A stretch of DNA of 64,000 nucleotides from Toxoplasma gondii ME49 (Eukaryota > Apicomplexa > Conoidasida > Eucoccidiorida > Sarcocystidae), in contig NC_031475.1 in the NCBI RefSeq assembly GCF_000006565.2, positions 2,877,189 through 2,941,188 on the forward strand, read 5' to 3'. The stretch's first letter is position 1. The number at the start of each line of letters is the position of its first letter. A model generated the notes under the pieces. That model was not told the DNA's origin, made no database searches, and worked only from the letters and a program-made list of their open reading frames with translations. This document shows, in pieces, positions 13,867 through 25,948 of this stretch. The position numbers and the translations under genes are program-made.

Positions 13867-16800
13867 GTTTATATATGTTTATATGCATATCTCGTTCTCT
13901 GCAGCGGCTGATCTGTGCGCCTTGAGGGCAGGCGGTGAACGGCTGACTGCGTCTTTTGGAGAAGGTCGCGACGCAGCCCCGTCTCGTTTTCGATCAGGAG
14001 AGAAGACTCCTCCCTTCTGCATGCGCTCACCCTCAACGAGCGTGTGATGCTTGTGCTGAGCTTCCCGGTCGAGAGCAATATGTCCGTAGCTTTTGATGAA
14101 GAGACCGTAGCAGACAGCAGTGAGCGGCCCCGAGAGACTGAAGGCGACTTCGGCGACAAAGTAGGCGATGTAGCAGACTGTGATGACGGCCAGGCATTGC
14201 GTCATGGGATATTTCCGGAAACAGTTCAGCCACAAGTAGACGAGAAATCCAAGAAAACAGCCGAGCGCCGGGCCGGCAAACAGCAGCTTCATGAACATGA
14301 TGAACGTGGACAGCGGCGTCTCCGAGAAGCCTTGAAGCAGGTAGAAGAAGAACTGAAAGAGCAAGACGGCGGAGCCGTCGTTGATAAGCGACTCGCCTGA
14401 ACCAAAAGCCAGCAGAAACGGAGGAACAAGTCGCAGCGCCGCACTCAGAGCAAACAAACCAAGCGTGGAGCAGAAGCCATGCTTCATGCATACACGTAAC
14501 AGCAGACCATCGACCCTGCAGGAACCGGAGAGTGACATGCATACACGGCTCGTCGGTCGACTTGGCCGACAGCTCGACGCGACATCCACTTCCCCATGTA
14601 CTAGGTAGGTCCGCATGCACGCATGTTTCAGAAACGCCACAAAAACCGAGAGAGCAACAGACACACCTTTGCATCCTCGTCCGTGGGATGCCCCTGTGAA
14701 TCTGTTGGTTGCGTGAGGCGCCAGCGCATGCGTGGAGCGACTCAACCAAGCAAATGCGTCAATACGCGGTCGAGGAGGGACCTGGCCGTCGGCTCACACA
14801 TAGCGTCTCCTGCCACTAGACGGTCAACGCACCCCCGGAGGCATAGACACCGCGCTTCACCTTGCTTGTTGTCTCCGAACGTCAGTGGCCGATGCGGAAA
14901 ACTGGCGCCGAAACCCAGCTGCAGTCGGCGTCTGACTCCCGGCCGCGAGATTCGGAGAGCGGCCACAGCGGCTTACCATCGAACATCGTGCACAGTTTGT
15001 CTGAAGCGTTTACGGCATTCAGAACAGACAAGACCGCGACCGGATCCGTCGACGACAGAGTCGAGGCAAGCAGAAACGCAGCGGTCAGTGGACTCTGGTC
15101 GCTGTCGGCGGTATTCGGCACATACTGCTGCATGTATGTGTAGTAAAACATCACTCCGAGAATTCCAACTTGTACAGCAACCTGAGAACGAGGACGGCAA
15201 GACAGGACCGGAAACCCAACTGCGCACGCATGCACCGGTTGGACAACGCTCAGAGCTGCACGCATGCGGTTGAGCGAATTTCAGATTTGCGTTCGAAGCG
15301 ACGCGGCGTCGCCAGGAAGTGAAACCTGACCTGTGAGCTCAACCAAGAATCAAAGGCCCTTCTCCTCCCTCACCACGGAGAGCGAGAAACAAGCAACACA
15401 CAGAGCAGACGAAAAAAACGAAAGACGCACGCATCCACCAATCAATACTCTAGACGCCCTTCATTTATACAGCTAGACATACATTTATACATATATATAA
15501 ATATATAAATGTATGCTGTGACAGTTGCTGCTTTTCGGCGAAAAGGTGTGATTTGTGTCAGAGTGGGGTAGAGAAGCCTGGAAGAAGAGCGGCAAGTAGA
15601 CAAGGAAGTCATCCTGTGTCTCAGTGTCCTTGTCGGATCGTCACTCTCGGCGGTCAAGTTGTGGTTGAATTTTTTCTTCACTTCTTACCCCCAGGACAGC
15701 TAGGAGAAGGCCGCCGGCAAGAAAGCGTTTGAATTTGTGCCAGTTGATGCTTTGCGTAGCTTCGTAGAGGAGAATGGGGACGAGGACGAAGTAGACGACG
15801 TTGCTGTCGATCACGCGCATTTCAAGGATTCCAGTTTGCAGCGAGTTGTGGCCAATAAGAGGAACCTCGCCAATGCCAGTGTTGCTTTCAGCGGCTCTTG
15901 CATGGCCATCCATCCCTTCCGTCGCTTCGAGTCTTGCCTTCTCTTGGGTCTGAGGCGGGAGAAGCGAGGGGATGCTGGCGACGCCATAGGCGACCATGCC
16001 GAAAACAAACCAGACAACGGAGACGGGTGGCGGATAGGAGGGGATCTTCGACACCAGCCACTGTAGGAAAACCGCGGCGAAGAAGAGGAAACAAAAAAAC
16101 GAGAGAGTGGACGCTATTGGGTTCTCCTCCTCAGGCGGTTCGTCGCATCTGGATCCCGCCCCGCTCCCAGTGCCAGACACCGGCGCAGCTGTCTCCTTCC
16201 CTGTCTCCGCCGCGAGCCGACGAGGCCCGACGGAGTGGTGTGGGACCGCGAAAGATGCGGGCAGGTCCTCCGGAGAGAATGCCGAGGCTGCGGAAGGTTC
16301 AGCAGACTGGAAAACGAGGTTCGCGAGAACCTGTTGTGCAGTCGAGCCGAAGCCTGCATGCGACCGCTCGATAGGCCTCCCGAGATAGTTCGGCAGCGCC
16401 TTGAAGAGAAGCGAGGAAAAGATGAGAAGGAGCAGCGCAGTTAAAGGCAGACAAGCTCGAGTGACGGAGAACTCTGTCTTCTCCGGAGAGGCCCAGCTTC
16501 GCGACGACTCCGAGGAGGACCAACGCGCAGAGTCCCGAGAGGCGGAAGGCGCCCCGAGAAGGGCAAGCGCGTTCATCGTCTCTCCTTTGTGGCTGGACGT
16601 CCTTGGCGCTTTCCTCCACTTCACTGCCTTTCCTGTCTCGTTCCCGTAGTCCGCACCATTCGCGCTTTTGTTCGGTTCGCCTTTCTCGGAGCCATAGGGC
16701 TGTCGCCTCCGAAAGGAGACACCGCCAGGAGGCGCGACCGCGGTCGCGGCGACACCTGGAAAGTCCTGGGGCTCAGCATGGCCCACGCCCCGAGGCGGAA

Positions 16801-17149
16801 GTGAAGTGTCTCCGTCGTCGGAAGACGCGGAACCAGCAGGAGTTCCAGAAGGCCGAGAGGCCGAAGAAGCACGGGGACTTGTGCCTGTCTCCTTCGTGAC
16901 GTCCAGTCGAGCCGAATGATGGGTGCCACAGGCAGATGGGGGCGGGGGAGAGAAGGACAGGCTTTCCTCCTCCCGCGCAGCGCGAGTTCCGTCGTGTACC
17001 CTCCAGCAGCCGAGCTCCGCTTCTTCCTCCTTGGCTTCCGTCTCCTCTTTTCTGCCTGAGCAGGTCGCGTTTTCCTTATATTGCACCAGCAGAGGAGAAG
17101 CCGGGCCTTCCCGGTCTGCCGACTCCCGCCGGCTTTTTTCAGTTCCCAT
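4506..17149 (-). CDS. NHE1: Na+/H+ exchanger, NHE/SOS1-like, 12 exons, 2288 aa
   Basis: Cation/proton antiporter exchanging Na+ for H+ across a membrane. Exons read on the minus strand: 17149-15689, 15181-14977, 14396-14031, 13341-13130, 12405-12108, 11548-10572, 9907-8828, 8408-7542, 7187-6816, 6590-6328, 5951-5822 and 5141-4506; all phases agree. The N-terminal 230 residues are polar, then hydrophobic segments start near 231 and 345. Family motifs seen: [19 protein letters not shown] (about 446-464), STDPVAVL (531-538), GESLIND (556-562) and WGGLRGG (about 754-760). After the membrane domain comes a very long cytosolic tail, about residues 850-2288, with low-complexity blocks, a conserved helical part in exons 9-11, and the [17 protein letters not shown] end in exon 12 that resembles the post-membrane region of SOS1-type exchangers. 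NHE1, the plasma-membrane exchanger of T. gondii, is my best assignment from memory of this locus; the family call is near certain, the paralogue number less so. Confidence 0.9.
5512..5624. repeat. Two TA microsatellites in NHE intron 11
   Basis: Runs of alternating TA at 5512-5546 and about 5595-5624, separated by 48 bases of mixed sequence. Both fall in the intron between exons 11 and 12 of the exchanger. Length polymorphism between strains is likely. Confidence 0.9.
6689..6714. repeat. TA microsatellite in NHE intron 9
   Basis: Thirteen AT units between exons 9 and 10 of the exchanger. A short CA run (5964-5981) lies just upstream of the exon 11 acceptor, in intron 10. Confidence 0.9.
11650..11693. 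repeat. Poly-G/poly-C tract in NHE intron 5
   Basis: The plus strand is almost pure G with single A interruptions, giving four or more runs of at least six G. On the transcribed (minus) side it is a C-rich pyrimidine tract about 100 bases before the exon 6 acceptor at 11548. The pattern satisfies the simple G-quadruplex rule on the plus strand. Confidence 0.85.
13709..13890. repeat. TATATG-type AT-rich minisatellite in NHE intron 3
   Basis: Imperfect repeats of TA, TATG and TTTATG units over about 180 bases, in the intron between exons 3 and 4 of the exchanger. Open frames across it translate to Tyr/Ile runs and are not genes. Confidence 0.9.
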
Positions 17150-18288
17150 CTCGTTTTCAAAAGCTCAGTCAAGTGACAAAGGAAAAAGACAGTCGTCTCG
17201 TCCAGGAAGAAGAGTGACAAACAGTTTCGGCTTGCGGCTGCTTCAGGACAGGACAGACCCGAAGAGAGTCGCGCGAAGTGGGAAGAGAAAGAACGCGTCC
17301 GCAAAAAGAACAGTCGATTCGCTGGCCCCGGGAGTCGAGGCGAGCCCCAGGATCTCGATGAACTTTTTCGTGAGCCAAGAGAAGCAGGGTGAGACTGCGA
17401 ACGGTTTCTTCTCTAGATCCTGACCGCCCACAACTGCCAGGATGAGCGCCACCGAGATTCTCCGTGCAGGCGCATGGCGGCAGGCGAGGCGCGTTTGCGC
17501 GCGTTTACCAACACGTTTTGGAGGAAAATCACACACAAAACAAAGAACCGACGGCTTGTCTCAGGTGGGTCTCCGCAGTGTCTCCGCAGCCCCGCGAAGA
17601 GACAGGGAAACGCAGACTGTGGAGGACTCTTGACAGACTAAAGAATATATCGAAAGAGGCCCACTGCAAATACAGGCGCGCTGAAAAGAAATGACGTCAA
17701 CTGCTGCGTTTTTCTCGGAAGAAACCCATCCGTTGGACAGCACAGCGTCGGCATTCAGATGCGATCAAAACACACGCTGTCCTGTCCCCCGCCTCGCGAC
17801 ATGCACGACGGGATTCTCGCGAGTCCTCGCCGACGTCTCCCGGCGCCCAGGCGAAACGAAAAGAAGGCTTTCTGAGGATTTCTGAGATGTGCAGCGCTCG
17901 TAAAGCGTGAAGGAGTTTCGGAAACATGCAACGAAAACGCAGAAGTTGTTCCCCCCTTTGAGCCCCGCACCCTCGAAATTCGTCCCCTCCCACCACATTC
18001 ACCAGAGTCGCTGCTTATCGACCCCACAGTTATCTGCACTGGGAGCGGCCTTCCTGTTTTTCTCTTTCAGTATTGACTCTGGAAATCCTCCGGGAATAAC
18101 AAGAGGTTACGCGTTATGGGGAAGAACAACTCGTTCTTCTCTGCTGGAGAAGTGACTCTGGCGCACTCATGCTCCCGCGGGGGAACCTTCTTCCGGGTGG
18201 ACTGACAGGTGACATAGCATGCCCGGATAAAAGGGCATCGTGCAGGCATCGCGAAGAAAGGACTGTTTCATGGAAGCCAATTGTGAAG
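17150..18288. other. Upstream region of the exchanger gene
   Basis: Contains the 5' untranslated region and promoter of the minus-strand exchanger, whose start codon is at 17149-17147. Open frames here lack signal peptides, domains or matching splice sites. No clear promoter word was identified. Confidence 0.45.
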
Positions 18289-19734
18289 ATGTGTCGAACC
18301 CTCGGGCTTTTGGTCGCAGTTGTTTGTATCTTGAATTGCAGTCGAAGCCTTTGGTCCCTTCAACCGACGGCGAAACCAGACCGCAAGGTTTGTCTCCAGA
18401 GATGCGGAAACGATGTGCCCCGAAGAGATCTGCCTCGTGTCGAGATAATGGTGGGAGAGAGTAGTCACATCTAGGAGCGCCAGCAAACGATTAGAAAAAC
18501 TACAGAAACTTCTGTATTCTGGAGTAGTGTAGAATGCTTTGATTACCGGGTGTCCAACGAATAGTCATGGTTGCTTCTGTGTGTATCCATTTTGATGCGC
18601 GCTTAGATTTGTTAGACGCCACCTTCCCGGCTAACTCTTGACTTATTGAAATGTCTGGGATCACAGAAGTAATATATATGGTACGAGACGTTTATCTGAT
18701 GGTGCCGTACCGTAGTAATGGGGATTCGGAGAATCCGCACTCATGGCTGATGGATACGGAACAGCCTGCGCTACTATCGCCAAGCCCAGGCTGCATCATG
18801 TATCACGGCACAAGACTGTCGGGGTGTTAAGCCTACCAGGTTGGTTAGTAAAATTCAGCTTAGCAATGAAAATCGAGTCTCTGGCTCTGTTTTTTTTGTT
18901 TTAAAAGACTAATTCTTCTTCCTAAACAATCGGAACGGTTGTTCCATTGGCGAAACTACCTCGATGGGCCGCCCGGACATAGAAACCAGTTGAATCTCGA
19001 TATCGTTTTACTCGCTGAGCGTTTTCCAATAAAATAAACAGAATCCACTCAAGTAAGATGCTCGAGAGCAATTGGGAGTGGCTCTGCTTACAGGGGAGGG
19101 CTGTTGAAAAAGTAGAGGACAAGAGCGTGCGTGTCTGTCGTAGACTACCATCTCTCGATCCACATGTTTGTGTAACCGCCTATTCATTCGAGCTGTCAGA
19201 GGGAAATGGTCCAGTCGAAAATGCCTGCAAAGGTTGGGGAAGCATCGTGATAGCTGCGAATCTAACCGAGGCATTCATGACCATGACACATACCACTGTT
19301 TTGTCTCCAAAAGCAAACCGTGTCCTTCCGAAGCCGGATAGACAAACCTTCCGGTTTTCCCTCGTGTAAATTTCTGACATTCTGACGAGGTAGCTTCTAA
19401 CAAATCATGAGGCCCAGCGTCGCAGGCTTGACAGTTTTTCAGCGCGGCAAATTATTGTTCACCGTCGATCTGCATGTCAACAATGTATCTCGCCCTCGTA
19501 CGCATCGTGCAGCCGAGAGGGCAGAGCACAGTAAGGATGGCAGTGATTGGAGAAGTGGAACCGTTCGGACCATGCAGTTGTATAACAACGGGAATCAGCG
19601 TACACGACGACAGTGTTTGCTTCCACAAGCCACTAAACTGTGGCGACCCTTCCACGCGACGTGCCACCTCTTTTGGTTACTTTTGCAATTTCTTCTTGCG
19701 TGAGGATTTCCCGCGCTTTCACTTCGGAAACTGA
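18289..19734 (+). CDS. Candidate small secreted Cys-containing protein, three exons
   Basis: Not a recognised gene; this is a model built by eye. Exon 1, 18289-18450, begins MCRTLGLLVAVVCILNC, a convincing signal peptide, followed by a short Cys-containing segment (KVCLQRCGND) and a donor after ATG (gtggga). Exon 2 starts at 19096 after cttacag and runs to about 19367. Exon 3 starts after tttttcag at about 19443 and ends with TGA at 19732-19734. Phases are 0 and 2 and agree at both joins. The mature part would have about eight cysteines, including CSC and VCFHK near the end, and no membrane anchor. A possible extra Cys-rich exon at 18790-18839 does not fit the phase. It could instead be a decayed gene or chance. 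Secretion is inferred only from the leader. Confidence 0.35.
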
Positions 19735-19929
19735 CCCACTGGAAGACTGCTGCCTGTCCTGGAACATCCGGAGTTACAGTCAGTCAGTTCGAAAGATGGC
19801 ATGTCGACAGTTGCTGAAGGGGAAACAAAGTACTGGAAAACTTCCCTTACTGCATCAATGCCGTCACTCCTAGTGGTAATCGTACGGGTATAACGCCCAT
19901 TCATGGCACAACGATGAAGGGGAACAAAG

Positions 19930-20060
19930 TACGGTAAAAACCAGCATCACCTCCGGCGAACAGCACTGCGTACTGCAACAGCAAAGTGCCGTTGTTGATC
20001 AAAGAGCACCATAACAAAAATCCAACTGGAGCAAACAGTCGTGTTGGCCCCGGGGAAGGT
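19930..20060 (-). pseudogene. Possible relic similar to NHE exon 3
   Basis: The minus-strand translation contains LLWCSLINNGTLLLQYAV, which lines up with [16 protein letters not shown] of the exchanger's third exon about 5.6 kb away. Some DNA similarity is visible too (GCCGTTGTTGAT against GCCGTCGTTGAT on the plus strand). No neighbouring exchanger exons were found around it. It may be a decayed partial duplication, or a chance match over about 15 residues. Confidence 0.25.
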
Positions 20061-20634
20061 GCACGACACTGTGGCCTCCAAGGTTTCTGTGAATGTAACA
20101 ATTTTCTGGAAACTTTAGTGTAACAGGAGGTAGGAAAACGGGTTTCGAATTTGATGAAAAGGCCAGAAAAACACTTTCAAAATTGTCTGTCCACGACTAT
20201 GGAAGCATCTACAGCAAATTGCCTGTGAAGGCAGTCCCCCACGGCTCTATCCAGCGGTAAAGACACGGATATCCAGTGTATTCAGGACGCGAAAAGGATC
20301 GAGGAGACTTCGTCCTTTCCATAGCCAATACCCCACCGTCGCAATTCATGCTCATGGTTTGCACTGCTTTCTAGACTGTTCTGCGCTCTCGTGCCGCTCA
20401 TGCCTCCACAATTCCCACTGTCTCACTCGCGCGGAACTGTTCCTTCTTTCCTCGAGGAAAGCTCTCCGTTTCTGTGGCATCGTTCTGATGCTGTCGACGG
20501 CGATGTTTAGTTTCTGCGGTACGAGAGCTGCTCTCTACCGCCTGGTCTATCCGAAACTTTCCAAAATCTGCAGGACCTTCTTCCGCTGCGGGTGCTCCAC
20601 CATTGCCCTCATTCCACTTTCCTCCTTCCTCGAT

Positions 20635-23600
20635 TTAAGTGTCATTGGGGCTTCCGTCGCTTTCACCCTGTGTGATTTGATCTGTCGGTTCCCGTTCTGG
20701 CTGGTTTCCCTCAGCCATGTCCTCTATGTCTCCTTCTTCTGCCTGTTGACGTTTTCTGCGTTTTTTCACATTCGAGCCGTCATGCATTACCGCATGCAGA
20801 CCCGCTTTTATTCCCTCTAAAAGCGGTTGTGCCACGGCGGCTTGTGCATCGGCCGCGGCGAACTGAAGTTCCTCGAGGAACGCTTCCTTCTCGGCAGGAG
20901 TCCACGACAGCGAAACGACATCGATGGCAAGCTGAAGACAAGCCACGGAAAACAAAAGGTTTCCGTCATGTCCCTTTACACAGCTGACTGCAGAAACCAT
21001 TCGTTCCCCCTTCAACCCCATGTCACACGAGTCGAAAAGCCTTCGGAATTTGAAGCCTGCTGTCGCAGACACCAGAGGTGCACAGCGGCTTTCGTCGAAG
21101 TCGAATAGACAGGACCGAGACACACAGACAAACGAAGCAGGTCCACGCTAAAAAAGGACATGGGGTGCAGGCGAACCTCGGCGGTTCAGCTCGACGTCAG
21201 ATGCAACTGAAAAGGACGTACGACCTCCCATTTGAGCTCTTCAATCGAGACTTCGCCGGCCTCCTTTTCAACGATACAAAAGAGAGGCGACCGCGCTTCT
21301 TACCTCGAGCGAATCTGTGTCTGCGTCCCACATGGTCAGTTTCAGTTTCTTAGGAAGAAGCTGCTGGCGCGTAGTGACGGCAGCCAGAAAGAACCGCCCT
21401 GCCACACTCCACTCCTTATGGAAGTGATAAATCCGTGCGAGAGCCCCTGGTGCGAATACGAGGAGACAATAGAGAAGGGACAAACACACGCACACAAGTG
21501 GGAAACCGTCACTGACTCGCCACCGGGGACGTTTGAGCTCTGGGAGACGAGACGGAAATCATCTCAACTTTGGAAGGAGAAACGAGGAATCACAAAGTCA
21601 CCGGGGGTCGTTTCAGCTCAGATCTGCGATGCATAATGCCCGCCAGTGCATCGATTTGACTACAGTAATCTCGAACGCACACGAGACACAAACGCACTTG
21701 CGCTGTCTTCACCGAGTCTCAGCAACAGAGCGACCCACGACCTTTCAAGGACACCGTTGAAGCTCTCCCTGGGAGGCAGCCCTCCTGCACTCCTGCACTG
21801 CTTCGGTGGAGTGAGTTGTCAAAATGATGTTTGCTGATTTTCCCTTTCCTTGGTGACTGCTCATCTTCGTTGCGTGAGTTGTCTGCAGCATGCAGAACTA
21901 CGTTCCATCGCTTTCTCACGAGTCGCTTACGAATGAAATCCTTGTGCATGAGATCAGCGAGCCTCAGGATGAACACCTGAGCCTCTGCACTCGGCGCCGG
22001 CGGATTCCGCTGTACATACACCGGCCACGACCACGCGACAGTCGAACTCTCACAGCTCCCATGTCTGCCTCTCCAAGTGACTGTGTGCACATTTCCCTAC
22101 TCCGAACGTCCCCGCACTTGATTTCGCGCCCTCTCTGAGTCTCACTGCTTTTTCAGAACTTCTTTCAGAGTAGAAACAAGCAACGCCTACGATGCCCTGC
22201 CCCGAACATGCATCTGGATACAAAGGATGAAAAACGAAACAGGTTACCAGAAAAGGAGGGGAGGCCAAATGAAAAGAGTGAGGTCAAGCGTGTAGCGCGA
22301 CGAGGTGAGCCCTCAGATGCAGGAAAACTCGAAAAGAAAAACCTAATCGTAGTCTCCACCAGTCACGTCACTCTTCCCTGAATACATTTACCCTACCTCG
22401 TTTTCCTTCTTCGCGTTTTTGTCCGATGCCGGGTGCCTACTGAGAGCACAAGGAGTTCTACTGGCAACCCAGAAGTCTAAGCCACGGCGAAAAAAGACGA
22501 CCCAGAGCCAACCAACTGTCCCGATGAGAGAAGCCGAGAAGAAACGATACGTACCTTGATGAGATGGCAAATGGAAAAGACATCGTCTGCCGACCGGAAG
22601 CCTTTTTGGAAGCTCAGAGTGCTGACAAACTCCTCAAGGTGTTCACGGGTTCGCCACCTTTCCGGACTCCGTGAATTTCCAGTGTCTTCGCGAGATGCGC
22701 CACGACTCTCCATGTTTCCCGCAGATTCTTCCTCGCTTTGTCTCGAATTCGTTTGCACTTCTCCAGGACGCTTGTTTTCATCTGTGACGCCTGTCTCCTC
22801 GTCTGCGAAACCTCTCTGGTCTTCTTTGGAGCTGCGGGGATCGTTCAGAAGCGCCTCGAGACCGTCCGTGAGGAATTCTTCGAAGCTGGTGAAGATGAAG
22901 TGGAGATCCACAAGAAATTGGAGGTAGATCTGCAAAGAGATCGCAACCAAATGTGATCGGCAAAGGCGGGTTGAACAAACGGGTCGCTGGCGCTATACAG
23001 ACGCATGGGCGGAGACGCCTTCGACAAAGGGAACACCATCGAAGACTCAGGTGCAGCGCCTACAGGCTTTCCCCTGGTCACGGGTGAATGGTGTGACTTG
23101 CGACCGGAGTCCCCTGTCAAAGCAGGCCTCTTTAACGAAGAACATGCATGACCCATACTCCGCGTCTTGCAGTATCGGGAAGGCAGTGACCATATATGCG
23201 CCCTCGCTCCCCACAACTGTGTTCTGCGCCTCCGTGAAGAGCAAAGAATCCAGCAGTAGAGGCGGCCGCTCGGAGCATGCAGCGCTGGACCACGAATCGC
23301 GCTAGGCTGTCTTTCCGAGGCCCTCGCGTTCAATCTCCATTCGTTGTCTCACACGACGAAAGGTCAAAGGACTCCTGCGCGACACCGGAAAACTGGAAAA
23401 GGAAGGACTCTCTTTCCCCCCCCCCCCCGAAAAAATAGCGGTTCCTCAGACTGACCGATCGTGTGCGGGCCGCGGCGATTCTCAGGCGCCCAAGAAATCG
23501 TTCGTCTTCTCGGTTTCTGCCGCATCCACTTCTGCGTTTCCTCTCCGCCACCGGGTCGAGGAAGCCGACGTTCCCGAGGAACATCTGCTGCTGTTCATAC

Positions 23601-25948
23601 ACCGAAAGCACTTGCTGCGGGCCTTTGTGAAGATTCTTTTTTTGGTGAAGCCGCTGCACCTGGTGCAAGAGAGAGGCCGGACCGACCTCGAATGAGTTCG
23701 TCTCTTCTTCTTCTCCCGGGCAAAGCGACTTGTCCATTCTCTGGTGCCAGGCCGCGACAGAGTCCTTCACCGTCTGCTGTTCGAGCCGAGCCAAGTAGGG
23801 CACAACTTGCGTGATCACAAACGAGTAGCTGAGACCCCGGAGGGTAAAAGCGAGGACACAGACAGCACCGCAGAAAGCAGTACGAAACCTGTGAACGGAT
23901 GCAATCTCACGTCTGCCATGTTTCATCTCTTATCTCCCTCGCTTAGGATCAACTACGGTGTTCGACTGCCACACGAAACGAGAAAACTGCAGAGACGCCT
24001 TCTTGTGATCGATTACTCCTTATAGCAGCCGTCACATAGGCGCTCTAAATGCGCAGACTCAGAGTGCATACAGAGACAAAGAGCAGTCTGCATGCGGACT
24101 GAGAGAAGTCCACGGAGTGACAAATCCAGCTGAGGAGAAGATGGGTCGGCAAGAAGGCTCCAGAAAGGCACCTACACGAGGGAAACGAACGCACGCGAGC
24201 GCCCTGCCCAGTCAAGAAAACGCATGCGGCGTCTGAATCTGAAACAACGGCTAGGCATCCCCGGAAAGCATTACTACGATCGCAGCCCATCGCTGACGCA
24301 AATGAGGCCCAAATAATCTTTGATTCACATCCACACCGTACCTCAGCTCCTTGTTTGCTTCCCTGATTCGCCGGCGGATGCGCTCATCCTCGACTTCGAG
24401 AATCTCGTCCGTGTCTCGATCGCCGCCTGTGGTCTTGTCTTCATCGGCCGCGAGGGCCTGGGAGAGCTCCGCGAGGCGTTGGGCTGCGAGTTGTCTCTGT
24501 CTCCGTTTCACATCGTGCTCTCGCAGTTTCTGTCTGTGCGATTCGAGGAGGCGAAAGAGGTATCCCTCCTCCTTCTTGAAGCGTCCGCTGCCCCACTGCT
24601 TCTGGCGAAACTTCGGCTGCTGCTGAAGATAGCGAACCTCGCGTCTGTGGACTTCGCGTTTCTGCTCATCGCTGAGTTCGACGTTCTCCTCCTCCGGCTC
24701 CGTCAGGCAGGTACGAATGAGAGAAGCCTGTTCGCTGGTTCTGTTCACCCCCGCGTCGCCTTTCGCATCTTCTTGCCCTTCGCCGCGACTGGACAAATCC
24801 TCCACCTCTCTCTGGAGGGCGCGGCGGCGCTCGGAGACAAGCAACTCTTGGTACTCGGGTGTATGCACAAGTTTGTTTCGATTTGGGTCGAACCGGGTCC
24901 AGAATTTCTCGCGGAGAATCATCTGCTTCAGCCCCGGATGTGCGGCGCGATACTTTGGCTTGCTGCGGCTCCTCGTCATCCACAGCTGCGTCTGAAAGGC
25001 TGCATTCTCGTACGGCCTTTTTCCTGGGCAGGTCAGACTGAACTCAAAGCCTCGAACACAGGCCTGAGAGGCGGACCAGTCCCGCGACGAGGAAGCCGAG
25101 AAAGAGACGCGCGGCCGAGGGAACTGAGAGACGAACCAGCGAGATGAGAGGAAAGACAGGACCCTCGAAGGCCTCGAACAGTCGCCAGAGAAGAGGAACC
25201 CACAGCAACGAACCGATTTACCGACCTGTCGGAGAAGAGGTCCTTTGCATGCAAGTGCTGTCGAAGTGGTAGGCCACAACGGCCGAGAGAGGGAAAGAGT
25301 GCAGGCAAGAGAGGCAAAAGAAGATGAAGAAGGAAACGCAGAAGGACGAGAAGAGTGAGCATCAATCGCCAGTGGGCCTCCAGGCCGCAAAGAAGAATGC
25401 AGTTCTCTGCCCAGTTTTCTGTAGGAAGTGAACCGCGCTGAGCAGTTCGCATGAGCCCTGAGAACTTTGTGCGAATGACCTTCCTCTTTGCATGCAGAAG
25501 AAAACACACGAGCGCCTCCAGGCGGTGCAAGTGCCTCTCCCGGCTTCTCCACAGAACCGAGACTTCCATGGCGCTCCACTGCCGCCGCTCTGGTGTCTAG
25601 ACAATGCACGCGCGGCCAGAAGATAGTTTCACCTCGTCCACTGGGTGAGACCAAACTGTGCGCCCACAGCAGAGCCTCGGCCTGCCCGCCTTCTGCATGC
25701 AGAGCATGGTTCCAGAGGCGGTTTTGGTTGGGGAAAGAACCCAAGAAAGGGGAAGTCCCCACGGGGCCGGGAAGCCATTTTCTTCCAGATGCGAGAGATG
25801 GACAGCAAATGCTCAGAGCAAAGACGAGAGAGACAAGTCGAAAAAGGTTCCCCGTGTGATGAATTCTGCGTCTCGACAATCGAGTGCATGCATGGCAAGC
25901 GTGGCGGAGAAGAGAGAGGAAAATCGAAGGCGAACCAAGGGAATCCAT
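20635..25948 (-). CDS. Conserved-looking protein of unknown function, six exons, 946 aa
   Basis: I do not recognise this protein. Minus-strand exons: 25948-24342, 23828-23456, 22929-22555, 21976-21931, 21446-21304 and 20931-20635, with all splice phases agreeing and a TAA stop. The first ATG in frame gives a leader with a hydrophobic stretch LVSLVFALSICCPSLASG around residues 36-53, like a signal peptide inside a basic extension. This could route the product to the secretory pathway or apicoplast (inference). Residues 330-535 are strongly charged and probably helical (LKQMILREKFWTRFDP, EVRYLQQQPKFRQKQWG). Exon 3 begins with an aromatic hydrophobic segment, IYLQFLVDLHFIFTSFEE; exons 5-6 hold ARIYHFHKEWSVAGRFF and an acidic tail. 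No catalytic motif was found. Translation could also start further in, at Met-Thr-Arg-Ser-Arg-Ser. Confidence 0.7.

Noticed and set aside
13696..13925. Tyr/Ile-rich open frames over the TATATG repeat
   Set aside because: They only reflect a stop-free microsatellite inside an exchanger intron.
20359..20820. Plus-strand 153-codon hydrophobic open frame
   Set aside because: It is largely the antisense of the last exon of the 946-aa gene (20931-20635), whose minus-strand reading has a phase-consistent acceptor; the plus frame has no supporting signals.
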